Positions 16,795-25,805 are shown, numbered from the stretch's first letter. The stretch is 64,000 bases of DNA from Anaerorhabdus furcosa (GCF_900167375.1 NZ_FUWY01000004.1:62001-126000), one strand, 5' to 3'. Notes: generated by a model not told the origin, from the letters alone. Program-made: numbers and translations.

Positions 16795-18963
16795 CTATTC
16801 TAAAATCATTGGATTCACATCAACTTTAATCGTTGGACATCCACTAACTGAGCTTTTCTTTCTTACGACAAGACGAACACTTTCTTTCATCATCTCTAAA
16901 TCTTTTCCTTTAATTAGAACGCGATAACGGTAGGTATCCTTCAGTTTTAATAAAGTAGAAGGTCCAAGTATTTTATAATCACCATTTAACTCATCACGAA
17001 TCTCTTTGGCAACTCGTTTTGCTTTTTCTGTGTTTTTATCTTGAACTAAAATTGAAATCATATAGTTATATGGAGGATATCCTCCTGCATGTCTAAATTT
17101 CATTTCATGTTGAAAAAATGAGTCATAATCCTGCTTAATCGCTGTTTGAATCGCGTAATGTTCTTCATCAAATACCTGCAGCACAACTTCTCCTGGTAAG
17201 TCGCTTCTTCCACTTCTTCCTGATGCTTGGACAATCAAATCAAACGTAGTTTCAATACTACGATAATCCGTTCTACTTAAGCCAGCATCTGCATTGAGTA
17301 CACCAACAAGTGTTACACGAGGATAATCCAATCCTTTCGCAATCATCTGTGTACCGACTAATATATCTGCTTTACCCTCTTCAAACTGTTTTAATAAATT
17401 CTCATGACTATTTTTCTTTGAGGTTGTATCTGCATCCATCCTTATGATGCGACTAGTTGGAAAACGATGTTGTAGTTCTTCTTCCAATCGTTGCGTACCA
17501 AAACCAAATGTTGAAAATCCGGCATTTGATTTGCATGCTGGACAACTTTGGATATGACGAATTACTTCACCACATGTGTGACATTTTAATGTTTTATCAC
17601 TTGCATGATATGACATTGCTAAATCACAATGAGGACACATGATGACTTCTTGGCAAGCATTACAACGAAGCGTTGTACTATAACCTCTACGATTTAGTAG
17701 TAAGATAACTTGTTCTTTACGGTTTAAACATGCTTCAATTTTATCCTGTAAGAAATTACTCAAAATGTAAGACTCACCTTTTTTTACTGTTTCTTTTAAG
17801 TTTACACAATGAACCTTTGGTAATGTTTCATTAATTCTTTGATCCATCTTTACAAGTTGATAAACACCCTTCATCGCTCTTGCATAAGATTCTAAAGAAG
17901 GTGTAGCACTTCCTAAAATGACTTTACAGCCATATGTGTTTGCACGGTGAATCGCAATATCTCGGCAATGATATTGTGGTGTATTATCCTGTTTATAGGA
18001 TGAATCATGTTCTTCATCAAGGATGATTAGCCCTAAATTTTGAAAAGGCATAAATACAGCAGAACGAGTACCTACTACGACATTAACTACCCCTTCTTTA
18101 ACCAATTTATACTGCTCATACTTTTCTTGTGGATTTAAGCCAGAGTGATAAATCGCAACATGGCTTCCAAAACGACTTTTAACACGATTAACCATTTGTG
18201 GTGTAAGACTTATTTCTGGAACTAAAAATAAAACTTGTTTTCCTTCTGTACATACATCTTGAGCAAGTTGTAAATAAATCTCCGTCTTTCCACTACCTGT
18301 TAATCCATGAAGCAAAATCACATTCTTATCTGCATTTCTAATTTTATCAATGGCTTCTTGTTGGCACTTGGATAAATCCAAATTAGGACTTAGTTCTTGG
18401 TTATCACTTAGTGTTGCATTGGCTTCTTTCTCTATTTCAAGTAATGCCCCTTTATCAACACAGTTCTTAACATGCACTCCAAACTTTTCTCTTGCCTCAC
18501 TGTATCGAACCCACTCATGACTTGAAACATACTCATAGACTTCAAGTTGCTTCGGTGTCAACAAGACTTCAAGGTGACTAACTTGTAACCATCTTTCCAT
18601 TTTAATCGCTTGATTATTTGATGTTGGCTTTACTTTTGATGGAAGCATTGTTTTAAAACAACTAATTGTAGGTGAAACGGTATCTTTTGCCATCCATTTC
18701 GCAAGACTTACTAATTCTGGTGTTAAATATGACTCTTCATCCAACACACTTAAAATAGGTTTACATTCAAACCCTTTACTTTTATTTATTTCTTCTAGTG
18801 ATTCATAAGGTGTTACCGATTCCACAAACCCTATTATCTCTTTATGATTAAAATTGATAAGTACTCTTACACCAGGGACAATTGAATCATCATCTGTCAC
18901 ATAAGAATATGTTTTATCAAGTTGTAATAATGGATGTTCAATCCAACATTCGATTAGATTCAT
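16795..18963 (-). CDS. priA: Primosomal replication restart helicase PriA
   Basis: A 722-residue 3'-5' superfamily 2 helicase that reloads the replisome at stalled forks. Helicase motifs are GLTGSGKTEIY (Walker A, about residue 221), DEEHDSSYKQ (Walker B), GSATPSLES and QASGRSGR (motif VI). Between the helicase lobes lie the paired zinc-binding Cys clusters (CNACQEVIMCPHC and CHTCGEVIRHIQSCPAC). The N-terminal DNA-binding domain is somewhat diverged and the protein is slightly shorter than in Bacillus. It is the first gene of the eight-gene block ending with thiN. Confidence 0.96.
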   Translation of the reverse strand: MNLIECWIEHPLLQLDKTYSYVTDDDSIVPGVRVLINFNHKEIIGFVESVTPYESLEEINKSKGFECKPILSVLDEESYLTPELVSLAKWMAKDTVSPTISCFKTMLPSKVKPTSNNQAIKMERWLQVSHLEVLLTPKQLEVYEYVSSHEWVRYSEAREKFGVHVKNCVDKGALLEIEKEANATLSDNQELSPNLDLSKCQQEAIDKIRNADKNVILLHGLTGSGKTEIYLQLAQDVCTEGKQVLFLVPEISLTPQMVNRVKSRFGSHVAIYHSGLNPQEKYEQYKLVKEGVVNVVVGTRSAVFMPFQNLGLIILDEEHDSSYKQDNTPQYHCRDIAIHRANTYGCKVILGSATPSLESYARAMKGVYQLVKMDQRINETLPKVHCVNLKETVKKGESYILSNFLQDKIEACLNRKEQVILLLNRRGYSTTLRCNACQEVIMCPHCDLAMSYHASDKTLKCHTCGEVIRHIQSCPACKSNAGFSTFGFGTQRLEEELQHRFPTSRIIRMDADTTSKKNSHENLLKQFEEGKADILVGTQMIAKGLDYPRVTLVGVLNADAGLSRTDYRSIETTFDLIVQASGRSGRSDLPGEVVLQVFDEEHYAIQTAIKQDYDSFFQHEMKFRHAGGYPPYNYMISILVQDKNTEKAKRVAKEIRDELNGDYKILGPSTLLKLKDTYRYRVLIKGKDLEMMKESVRLVVRKKSSVSGCPTIKVDVNPMILE

Positions 18964-18983
18964 AGCTTCCCTCCTGTTTCATA

Positions 18984-19012
18984 ATTTTAACATAGAGCCT
19001 CACATTTGATAA
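18984..19012 (-). promoter_or_regulatory. Candidate promoter of the priA-thiN block
   Basis: Minus-strand TTATCA (19007-19012), 17-bp spacer, TAAAAT (18984-18989), upstream of the AGGAGGG ribosome site of priA. Confidence 0.5.
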
Positions 19013-19046
19013 GAAAAAGAAAAGGATGAACTCTTAGTTCATCCTT
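19013..19046 (-). terminator. Terminator of the blaI/M56 operon
   Basis: Perfect 10-bp stem AAGGATGAAC/GTTCATCCTT (19022-19031 with 19037-19046) followed on the minus strand by a pyrimidine/T-rich tail. Confidence 0.8.
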
Positions 19047-19069
19047 GGCACAACCATAACTATGTAATC

Positions 19070-20872
19070 TCACTTATTTGATATTTTATCAACTACTTGA
19101 AGATATTCATCAACCACAATAATATCATCAAAGTAGAAACCATCATATATTTTCCCAAATGGTCCTACTGGTTGAACACGAGTTCCTTTAATCGTTTGTA
19201 GAATATTATTCTCATCCTCTCGATCATATAAATAAACACTTCCACTTATACCACTATTTTGATTCGTCATTGTATCACATTCTTGATATACCACATTGTT
19301 TGATCCACTGCGATCATCGGGTGTTGTATCTAGAGGAATATTATTTAAGGGAATATCAACGTGGACATTATCCATATTTTGTTCAAGCTTATTTTGGGTA
19401 TAATACTCAAGATAAATTAAATCCTCACCATAACGACGAATCAAAGCACAAGAATTAAGTGAAGTGTTGTATACATCCTCTGTTAGATACATCTCATCAT
19501 GCAATATAACATAATCTTGAACGATTTCATTAACATTCTCACTTTGATAATTAAATGAATACAGTTTCTTTTGACCATTTGCATATTCCCTTGTTATTTC
19601 GTAATGATCATTGGTCGAATAAATAAGATCCATCAAAATCTCACCTGATGTTTTATCCACAAAACTAAATGCAATATCACCTTTTAGATATTTACCACCA
19701 TCTTCTTGAATGATTTCTGGTTTACTCATTTTAAATGGTGCTTCATTTAATACTTTTACTCCAAATTCTTGATTATAAATTGTAAAATAATACTCTGTTC
19801 CCTCCGTTGTGTCCAATCGATCTATTTTACGATTCGCAACGTTATTCTTAATTCCTGAACTTGAGCACGAAACTAACATTGAACTTATTAATACGATACC
19901 AATTGTACCCACAATGAAATTTCTACTAAGTTTCTTTACATTTGTATTAAGCAAACCCACGATTCTCTCTTTTACTACAAACTTATTCGAATTGAAATTT
20001 GTCGTCAATGACATATTAAACTTTTCATTTTGATTCTTTAATACATCCAATATCGTGAATCCATATTCTTTTCTATATTCCAATGATTTTTCTCTAAGTA
20101 TCATTTCATCACATGATAATTCTATATCTTTATCCGCTTCCTTATACAATAAAATCATAACTGGATTAAACCAGTAAAGCGAACGAACAAACATAAGAAT
20201 CCATTTGAATAGAACATCTTTTCTTTTATAATGCATTAACTCATGCATACAAATCATTGCGACCTGATCATGTGTCAATGGAATATTAGGAATTACAACA
20301 AATGGCTTTATTATTCCTACTAGCATTGGTGTGCCTAAGTTTTCAATCACATAGATAGGAATTCTTTTCTTAATCCCCATAGAGTCTTGTAGATTATTGA
20401 ACAAATTTATCAACGCTATGCTTGGTTTTTTATAATTTCTCTTCAACTTCTTTATATCATAATAATACGTCCCTATTCGAATTATAATTAATAATCCAGA
20501 AATAATTAAGCTAATGATTAAACCAATTTCAATAAAGCTAATTTCTCTCCCACTTTTCGCTAATGTATCCGCATCTTCAAAAGAATTAACAACTTCATAT
20601 TTTGTAGAAATCCTATTATCTAATTTAACTTGATTAAATTCATTTGTTTCACCAATATAGATTACTGGTAAATTGGGTTGTTCAATTTTAATGGAAGTAG
20701 GTAAAGAAAAATTGAATGGTATGATTAAACGTATTGCGATAGCATACCACAATAAATATCTAACATTAAATCCATATTTATTTTTCGTAATTTTTTTAAT
20801 TACACTTAAAACTACAATGCATAGTGACATTGTAAGCATAACCTCTAAAATCATCTTTACCATACTTTCCAT
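19070..20872 (-). CDS. M56-family (BlaR1-like) membrane metallopeptidase, third copy
   Basis: A 600-residue receptor-protease. N-terminal membrane helices lead to a cytosolic zinc protease with HELMHYKRKD (HEXXH) and the third-ligand/CDE region DIELSCDEMIL. A last helix follows (about residues 315-338), which ends in a lipobox-like LVSC, and then an extracellular region of about 260 residues. In the BlaR1 family, ligand binding outside triggers the protease, which inactivates the BlaI repressor. The extracellular part shows no penicillin-binding motifs and resembles that of the middle copy (NRKID and QEDGGKYLKGDI segments). The ATG at 20872 was preferred over a TTG at 20884 because GGAG then sits at normal spacing. 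Ligand unknown. Confidence 0.87.
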   Translation of the reverse strand: MESMVKMILEVMLTMSLCIVVLSVIKKITKNKYGFNVRYLLWYAIAIRLIIPFNFSLPTSIKIEQPNLPVIYIGETNEFNQVKLDNRISTKYEVVNSFEDADTLAKSGREISFIEIGLIISLIISGLLIIIRIGTYYYDIKKLKRNYKKPSIALINLFNNLQDSMGIKKRIPIYVIENLGTPMLVGIIKPFVVIPNIPLTHDQVAMICMHELMHYKRKDVLFKWILMFVRSLYWFNPVMILLYKEADKDIELSCDEMILREKSLEYRKEYGFTILDVLKNQNEKFNMSLTTNFNSNKFVVKERIVGLLNTNVKKLSRNFIVGTIGIVLISSMLVSCSSSGIKNNVANRKIDRLDTTEGTEYYFTIYNQEFGVKVLNEAPFKMSKPEIIQEDGGKYLKGDIAFSFVDKTSGEILMDLIYSTNDHYEITREYANGQKKLYSFNYQSENVNEIVQDYVILHDEMYLTEDVYNTSLNSCALIRRYGEDLIYLEYYTQNKLEQNMDNVHVDIPLNNIPLDTTPDDRSGSNNVVYQECDTMTNQNSGISGSVYLYDREDENNILQTIKGTRVQPVGPFGKIYDGFYFDDIIVVDEYLQVVDKISNK

Positions 20873-20884
20873 AAATTTCTCCAA

Positions 20885-21331
20885 CTATTTAATCTTGATA
20901 TCTAATCTATCCAATAAATCACTTCTTCTTTGATCTGTCCCTGGAAGTGTCATATACCCTATTTTATATTCTCCAACCTCTTTATACAACTCATGATATT
21001 TTGGAAGTTCTTGTTTGGTAATTGTTACATTAGCTCCTAAGGATTTATCCTCGTCATCAATAATAAAGAGTACTAAATCACCCGCTTGTGCCAATGTAAA
21101 CATGCTATTTTCATTGTACTCCGATATTTCAAGGATATTATCTAAATGAATTGAATCATCATTTCTTATCGTAATCACCACTTCACTCTCATTGAAGTCA
21201 TATACAACTCTATCATTGTATGTTCTCATTTTCAAATTATCACTAAATACTTCGGTTACATATTTTTCTTTTGTACAGCCAGTAAGTAATAGCAAAGTAA
21301 TAACACAAATAAATATGTTTCTTATTCTCAT
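20885..21331 (-). CDS. Small lipoprotein of unknown function within the M56 operon
   Basis: A 148-residue predicted lipoprotein. The signal peptide begins MRIRNIFICVITLLLL and the lipobox is LTGC (Cys19). The mature part is acidic and beta-rich, and no known family is recognised. It lies between the second and third M56 genes, with 14 bases upstream and 12 bases downstream, so it is co-transcribed. An outer-face lipoprotein next to membrane receptors could be a ligand-presenting or sensor accessory protein; that is inference. A good AGAGGAG ribosome site precedes the ATG. Confidence 0.75.
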   Translation of the reverse strand: MRIRNIFICVITLLLLTGCTKEKYVTEVFSDNLKMRTYNDRVVYDFNESEVVITIRNDDSIHLDNILEISEYNENSMFTLAQAGDLVLFIIDDEDKSLGANVTITKQELPKYHELYKEVGEYKIGYMTLPGTDQRRSDLLDRLDIKIK

Positions 21332-21345
21332 AAACTCCTCTTAAT

Positions 21346-22386
21346 CTATTGCACTTCATCCAAATAATTCAAATATTTTTCAGGAAGCATACTTTTATCA
21401 TCATTAATGTGAATTTCATTAATGGTAACACCCTCAATTAAAATATCAAATGGACCTAACAAACTATACTCTTGTGCCACAATCATTGATTTTATTTCAT
21501 CAATGGAATGTCCATTCTTGTAGATTGCACTAACTGTACTTTGATAGCTTGTACCAGGATCATCTAAAGAGAACATTTTCATAAACTTCATATGGGATTT
21601 TTGATCACCAAAAACGATTTTCATCGTTTCTTCACTATCATCAAACACATAACTAGTTAATCCTCTACTCTCTAAATTCTTCGAGATATTTGTATAAGTG
21701 TAAGGATAGATTGAAGAAGTATAAACTCTTATATCCGCAAACTCTTGATTTACATCAGTTAAAACGATACATACGTTAATCTTTGACAACAACTCATTAT
21801 CCGTTAGATCGTTGATAATCATAGAATCTTTTAGTTGTTGGTTGATTTGAGTTGAAGTCGTTTTAAGTAGTAAAGTTATACCCTGATTATAATCACTATA
21901 AATTGGCGTGTAGTTCTCATAATTGGACACATCTGATTTTGGGAAAACAATCTCGTTAACTACTTCCTTTGAACTCGAATCTAAAACAGGAATAACAATA
22001 TCTCCCTTAATATAGGGCTTACTATCTTCTTGAACAACCCAAGGTGTATCAAATGATACAGGCGAATTATCAAGTAACTTAATTTTTATTTCTTTCGTAT
22101 AAATTTGAAAAATATATTCTACTCCATCCTCTACAGAAACGATATCAATCTTTCGATTAGGAACTTTATTCAAAACTAAATTACTATTTACTGTGCAGGA
22201 TACAAGTGTAGATGATAGTAAAATCGTCAATAATGAAATGATAAATATTTTTGAATCTGATTTCTTATTTGTAATGTCGAAAAGTTTATTGAATCTTTCA
22301 TTTAATCCTGATCTTCTTGTACTAAACTCAGTAGTTAATGAGCTTTGATTATTAATCGATTTTCTTTTAATCATACTTAACATCAC
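21346..22386 (-). CDS. C-terminal half of the second M56 gene (interrupted)
   Basis: This frame holds the rest of a BlaR1-like receptor whose N-terminal half is encoded just upstream in another frame. It begins around RKSINNQSSLTTEFSTRRSG, which aligns with the post-protease segment of the intact copies (the sequence after their SCDE-EYRK motif). It then has one membrane helix (KIFIISLLTILLSSTLVSC, again with a lipobox-like LVSC) and an extracellular domain closely related to that of the third copy. The GTG at 22386 or ATGs at 22383 and 22374 could start it independently, since GGAGAGG lies at 22386-22392 and the upstream stop overlaps (TGATG). See the A8 slippery site for how one fusion protein could still be made. 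Confidence 0.7.
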   Translation of the reverse strand: MMLSMIKRKSINNQSSLTTEFSTRRSGLNERFNKLFDITNKKSDSKIFIISLLTILLSSTLVSCTVNSNLVLNKVPNRKIDIVSVEDGVEYIFQIYTKEIKIKLLDNSPVSFDTPWVVQEDSKPYIKGDIVIPVLDSSSKEVVNEIVFPKSDVSNYENYTPIYSDYNQGITLLLKTTSTQINQQLKDSMIINDLTDNELLSKINVCIVLTDVNQEFADIRVYTSSIYPYTYTNISKNLESRGLTSYVFDDSEETMKIVFGDQKSHMKFMKMFSLDDPGTSYQSTVSAIYKNGHSIDEIKSMIVAQEYSLLGPFDILIEGVTINEIHINDDKSMLPEKYLNYLDEVQ

Positions 22387-23162
22387 CTCTCCATTTTTTT
22401 TCTATATTCGATTGTTGTATTATTCAATAACATTTCATCACATGATATTTCCATATCATTGCACGCTCTTTTGTTCATATACCACAATAACGGATTAAAC
22501 CAATAAATACTTCTACATAGCATAAGTAACCATTTCGCAAGAATATCTTTACGCTTGTAATGAATAAGTTCATGTTTGAGAACCATATACAATGCCTCAT
22601 CATCTAATTCAATGTTAGGAATAAGTATCATCGGGTGAAATAGTCCTACTAGCATTGGCGAATCAAGTTCATCTACAACGTAAATTTCAATTTGCTGATA
22701 ACCTTCCTGAATTACAATATCATTCAAGTATGACTGAATTTGATTATCATGAAATCTAAGACTTTTAACTTTTCTCAAGAAGTTGAAGTAAGTAATAAAA
22801 CTATAGCCTATTAAACTACAACCGATGATAATCCAAGCCCCAAATATAAATAACATTGGATTTGTTGAATTATTTTGCGGGATAATTGTTATTTCACTAC
22901 CATTTTCCTGTGGTATTACATATGCCCCAGACATTTCATAAACAGGATACTTTTGTTCTTGATAAATGGATTTCACTTCAACTGGATGACTAATATTGAA
23001 ATTAATTGGAATCAGAATTCGAATAGCAACAGCTACCCAAAGAAAATAAATAAACCGTGTACTATATTTTCTTTTTAAATATGGACTAACAAATATGACA
23101 AGAATAATAACAATTGACATCGTAATCATAATTTCCGAAATAACCATTACTAACTCGTCCAT
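22383..23162 (-). CDS. N-terminal half of the second M56 gene (protease domain, interrupted)
   Basis: A 259-residue frame with four membrane helices and the M56 zinc protease core: HELIHYKRKD (HEXXH), a WFNP motif, and DMEISCDEMLL. It stops at MER* directly after EYRKK, where the intact neighbours continue with YGYTILQVL or YGFTILDVL. Reading one extra A in the preceding A8 run continues as EYRKKNGEVMLSMIKRK, matching the paralogues in register. So this is either a frameshifted pseudogene, a sequencing slip, or a gene that relies on slippage. The start ATG has GAGGGTG upstream, 12 bases after the first M56 gene. Confidence 0.8.
   Translation of the reverse strand: MDELVMVISEIMITMSIVIILVIFVSPYLKRKYSTRFIYFLWVAVAIRILIPINFNISHPVEVKSIYQEQKYPVYEMSGAYVIPQENGSEITIIPQNNSTNPMLFIFGAWIIIGCSLIGYSFITYFNFLRKVKSLRFHDNQIQSYLNDIVIQEGYQQIEIYVVDELDSPMLVGLFHPMILIPNIELDDEALYMVLKHELIHYKRKDILAKWLLMLCRSIYWFNPLLWYMNKRACNDMEISCDEMLLNNTTIEYRKKMER
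22394..22401 (-). other. A8 homopolymer / candidate slippery site inside the second M56 gene
   Basis: On the minus strand the codons read AGA-AAA-AAA-ATG, so the heptamer A_AAA_AAA is in the phase used by -1 programmed frameshift sites. A -1 shift, or one extra A by polymerase slippage, joins the two halves exactly at the homologous position. Without a shift, translation stops nine bases later at TGA, which overlaps an ATG preceded by GGAGAGG. Confidence 0.6.
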
Positions 23163-23173
23163 GTTTGCACCCT

Positions 23174-25417
23174 CTATCTTTCTCTAAATTCTATTTTGTC
23201 CTTTAAGAATTCTTGTTGTGAATAATATTCATTCCGTTCATTCTCACCTAAAACGATACTCATATCACCCCTACTTTCAATAATTCTATATCCATTGGAA
23301 AATTCTTTTACTAAATTGGAATCATAGTGATCAGAATCACAACACGAATAACCTTCATTAAAACCTTTTGATATGATAAATTCATAAATATCTTCATCAT
23401 TACCAGGATATTCAACACCTTTGAAGTAAACTCCAAATATGCCATTTTTTCCATATTGCCCAACTAAAATTCTATCAGTTACATCATCTGGAATAATGAT
23501 TTCTATGAAGTCATAATCACCTTGTAAGCGATATACTCTTTTACCTTCATCATTAAGTACATAATCTAAATATTGATTATTTGGATATCCTGGCCATTTT
23601 TCAAATTCACTTGGTTGATTAAACTCTGAATCTATATAGACATTGTCAACTTTAATATTTTGTTTCTCATGCAATTGATTAAATATTTCAAATTCCATGT
23701 TTTCTATTGTTTCTTTCACTTTTTCTAAACTATCACCATTTAGTGTAACAAATGACCTTAAAGATTGTGCATTTCTTCCATTAGCATTTAAATTACATTT
23801 TTTAAACAAATCTCCTTCAAAATCAAAATATTGTTCGAATGGTGCACGCTCATATACTGTATTTAAAGCATCAAAACTAAAATTAAAATCAACATTTTTG
23901 GTACGAAAATCACTTGGGTAACTGTATAAAATACTAATATACGCATTATCCTTATCTCCAGGTACAATAACTGCACAGCTTTCAATTTCTTTTATCGCAC
24001 GATTTAGTGAAATATCTTCACCTTGAGCTTTAAATATAATATTTCCAAATACTTTATCTACATTTTCTTGTGTCATTTCGTAGCTTTTATAACTACTTAT
24101 ACTTCCGTTATCACCATAAATAAGACCATCATAATCTTGTATATAGTCAAATGTTTTAGCTACTATAAAACTTGTAATTTCTTCTTTGGACTCGCTATCA
24201 ACTATACTAATAAATTGACTTCCAATTGCTTCTGATTCTTCGATTCCATGTAGATTATCATTCGTTATTTCTTCTACAAGTGCAAATTCAATGGGTCCAT
24301 CTTTTCGATAGCTTAATGTCAACGTATTATCATAAAATTCATAAATCATTTCTTGTTCTGTTTCGATTAAAGTAACTGATTCATTGATGGCTGTGGTTGT
24401 TTCTTTATATACACTTTTACTACAAGAGACTAATGTAGAAGCAATGATTGTAAGTATCAATGATACTAGTACTATTTTCTTACCACTTGATTTCTTTTTC
24501 ATATCAATCAAGTTCAATAATCTTTCTTTCACTGTTTTCTTTTCCTGGTTAAAACGAGTTGAAAGTACAGTACTACTTTTAATCGCTTGATTTTGTAATA
24601 CTTGAAGTATTGTATATCCATATTCTTTACGATATTCTAGATTCTTGTTTCTCAATACAATTTCATCACAAGAGAATTCTATGTCTTTATCTGCATCACG
24701 CATCATGACATAAACAAATGGATTAAACCAATGGATACAACTTGCGACCATTAATAACCACTTGAACAAAATATCATGCCTTTGAAAATGAACGACTTCA
24801 TGTTTTAAAATCATTTTCAATTGAGTATCACTTAATTCTAATGTATTCAAAACTATCTTAGGATGGATGAGTCCAATCAATAATGGACTGGATAAACACT
24901 TACTTTCCATAATTTGCAATCGTTCATCTTTAAATAATGAATTAAATATTGATTCCGTATGAGCATTTACAGGTTGTTGGCTTCTTTTTATCAAACGAGA
25001 AAATTTAAAGTAATTAACTAATTGATGGATAAGTGAAGTACTGCATCCAATTAGCCAAACAATGAAAAGAATTGTATAAATAGATACTTCTTTATTAACA
25101 CTGGCTTCTTCCGTTTTAACACTAACATATTTTGTATATTCTGAACTAGTTTCAGCAACTGGATTACTTTGATTATTAAGATTCGGATTAAATACTGGGG
25201 TATAGTTTATATTTTGGTTGGGTAACTCTATTGTTACGGAGTTGGGAAGTGAGATGTTAAATGGTAAGATTAATCGAATGGCAATAAATAACCACATAAC
25301 ATATCGAACAGTAGTTGCATATCTTTTCTTTGCTAGAGGTTTTGTTAGCATCATGAGAATGATAAGCACAGCCATTGTTACTGATACTTCAAATAATGTT
25401 AATATCCCCTTCTCCAT
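23174..25417 (-). CDS. M56-family (BlaR1-like) membrane metallopeptidase, first copy
   Basis: A 747-residue receptor-protease, the longest of the three. Four N-terminal helices enclose the cytosolic zinc protease HEVVHFQRHD (HEXXH) with DIEFSCDEIVL. A final helix (about residues 320-337, ending STLVSC) leads to an extracellular region of about 410 residues, larger than and different from those of the other copies. It follows the BlaI-type repressor by 2 bases, the normal partner arrangement. The tail contains a CC pair (GYSCCDSDH) that could form or exchange a disulfide. There is no Ser-x-x-Lys penicillin-binding arrangement that I can identify, so beta-lactam sensing is not supported. Ligand unknown. 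Confidence 0.87.
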   Translation of the reverse strand: MEKGILTLFEVSVTMAVLIILMMLTKPLAKKRYATTVRYVMWLFIAIRLILPFNISLPNSVTIELPNQNINYTPVFNPNLNNQSNPVAETSSEYTKYVSVKTEEASVNKEVSIYTILFIVWLIGCSTSLIHQLVNYFKFSRLIKRSQQPVNAHTESIFNSLFKDERLQIMESKCLSSPLLIGLIHPKIVLNTLELSDTQLKMILKHEVVHFQRHDILFKWLLMVASCIHWFNPFVYVMMRDADKDIEFSCDEIVLRNKNLEYRKEYGYTILQVLQNQAIKSSTVLSTRFNQEKKTVKERLLNLIDMKKKSSGKKIVLVSLILTIIASTLVSCSKSVYKETTTAINESVTLIETEQEMIYEFYDNTLTLSYRKDGPIEFALVEEITNDNLHGIEESEAIGSQFISIVDSESKEEITSFIVAKTFDYIQDYDGLIYGDNGSISSYKSYEMTQENVDKVFGNIIFKAQGEDISLNRAIKEIESCAVIVPGDKDNAYISILYSYPSDFRTKNVDFNFSFDALNTVYERAPFEQYFDFEGDLFKKCNLNANGRNAQSLRSFVTLNGDSLEKVKETIENMEFEIFNQLHEKQNIKVDNVYIDSEFNQPSEFEKWPGYPNNQYLDYVLNDEGKRVYRLQGDYDFIEIIIPDDVTDRILVGQYGKNGIFGVYFKGVEYPGNDEDIYEFIISKGFNEGYSCCDSDHYDSNLVKEFSNGYRIIESRGDMSIVLGENERNEYYSQQEFLKDKIEFRER

Positions 25418-25419
25418 TT

Positions 25420-25785
25420 TTACTTACCTGCTTTCTTTAAAATTTCCTCAAGTTCATCAATATCTGATTTAGTTAGTTTTGTTGAATCAATTAATGATGT
25501 AACTAAACTTTTCATTGAATTATTATGTACTTTGTTTAAAAACCATACAGTTTCTTGAGATTTATATTCATTTTCCTTAACAAGTGGTTGATAGTATTTA
25601 ATTCTTCCATCTTTTTCCAAAGTTACAAATTTTCTTTCAAGTAGCCTTGCTAAAAGTGCCTGAATCGTAGACATAGTCCAATTGTTTTGTTTGCAAAACT
25701 CTGCAATTTCACTTGTCTTTAATGGTCTATCCTCTCGCCACAATACATTCATTATTTCTAATTCTGCCTCTGGTAATTTTTTCAT
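25420..25785 (-). CDS. blaI: BlaI/MecI-family transcriptional repressor
   Basis: A 121-residue winged-helix repressor. The N-terminus KLPEAELEIMNVLW followed by the recognition region WTMSTIQALLARLLERKFV is the family hallmark. The C-terminal dimerisation helix contains the region cleaved by the cognate M56 protease (around FLNKVHNNSMKSLV, about residues 83-96). Such repressors bind dyads of the form TACANNTGTA and are inactivated when the receptor is triggered. Two such dyads overlap its own promoter, indicating autoregulation. First gene of the blaI-M56-M56-lipoprotein-M56 operon. Confidence 0.93.
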   Translation of the reverse strand: MKKLPEAELEIMNVLWREDRPLKTSEIAEFCKQNNWTMSTIQALLARLLERKFVTLEKDGRIKYYQPLVKENEYKSQETVWFLNKVHNNSMKSLVTSLIDSTKLTKSDIDELEEILKKAGK

Positions 25786-25805
25786 CGTTATGCCTCTCCT
25801 ATATT

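Noticed and set aside
19070-25785. Calling the M56 proteins BlaR1 beta-lactam sensors
   Set aside because: The protease part fits, but I see no penicillin-binding serine motifs in the extracellular parts and no beta-lactamase or PBP2a gene in the window.
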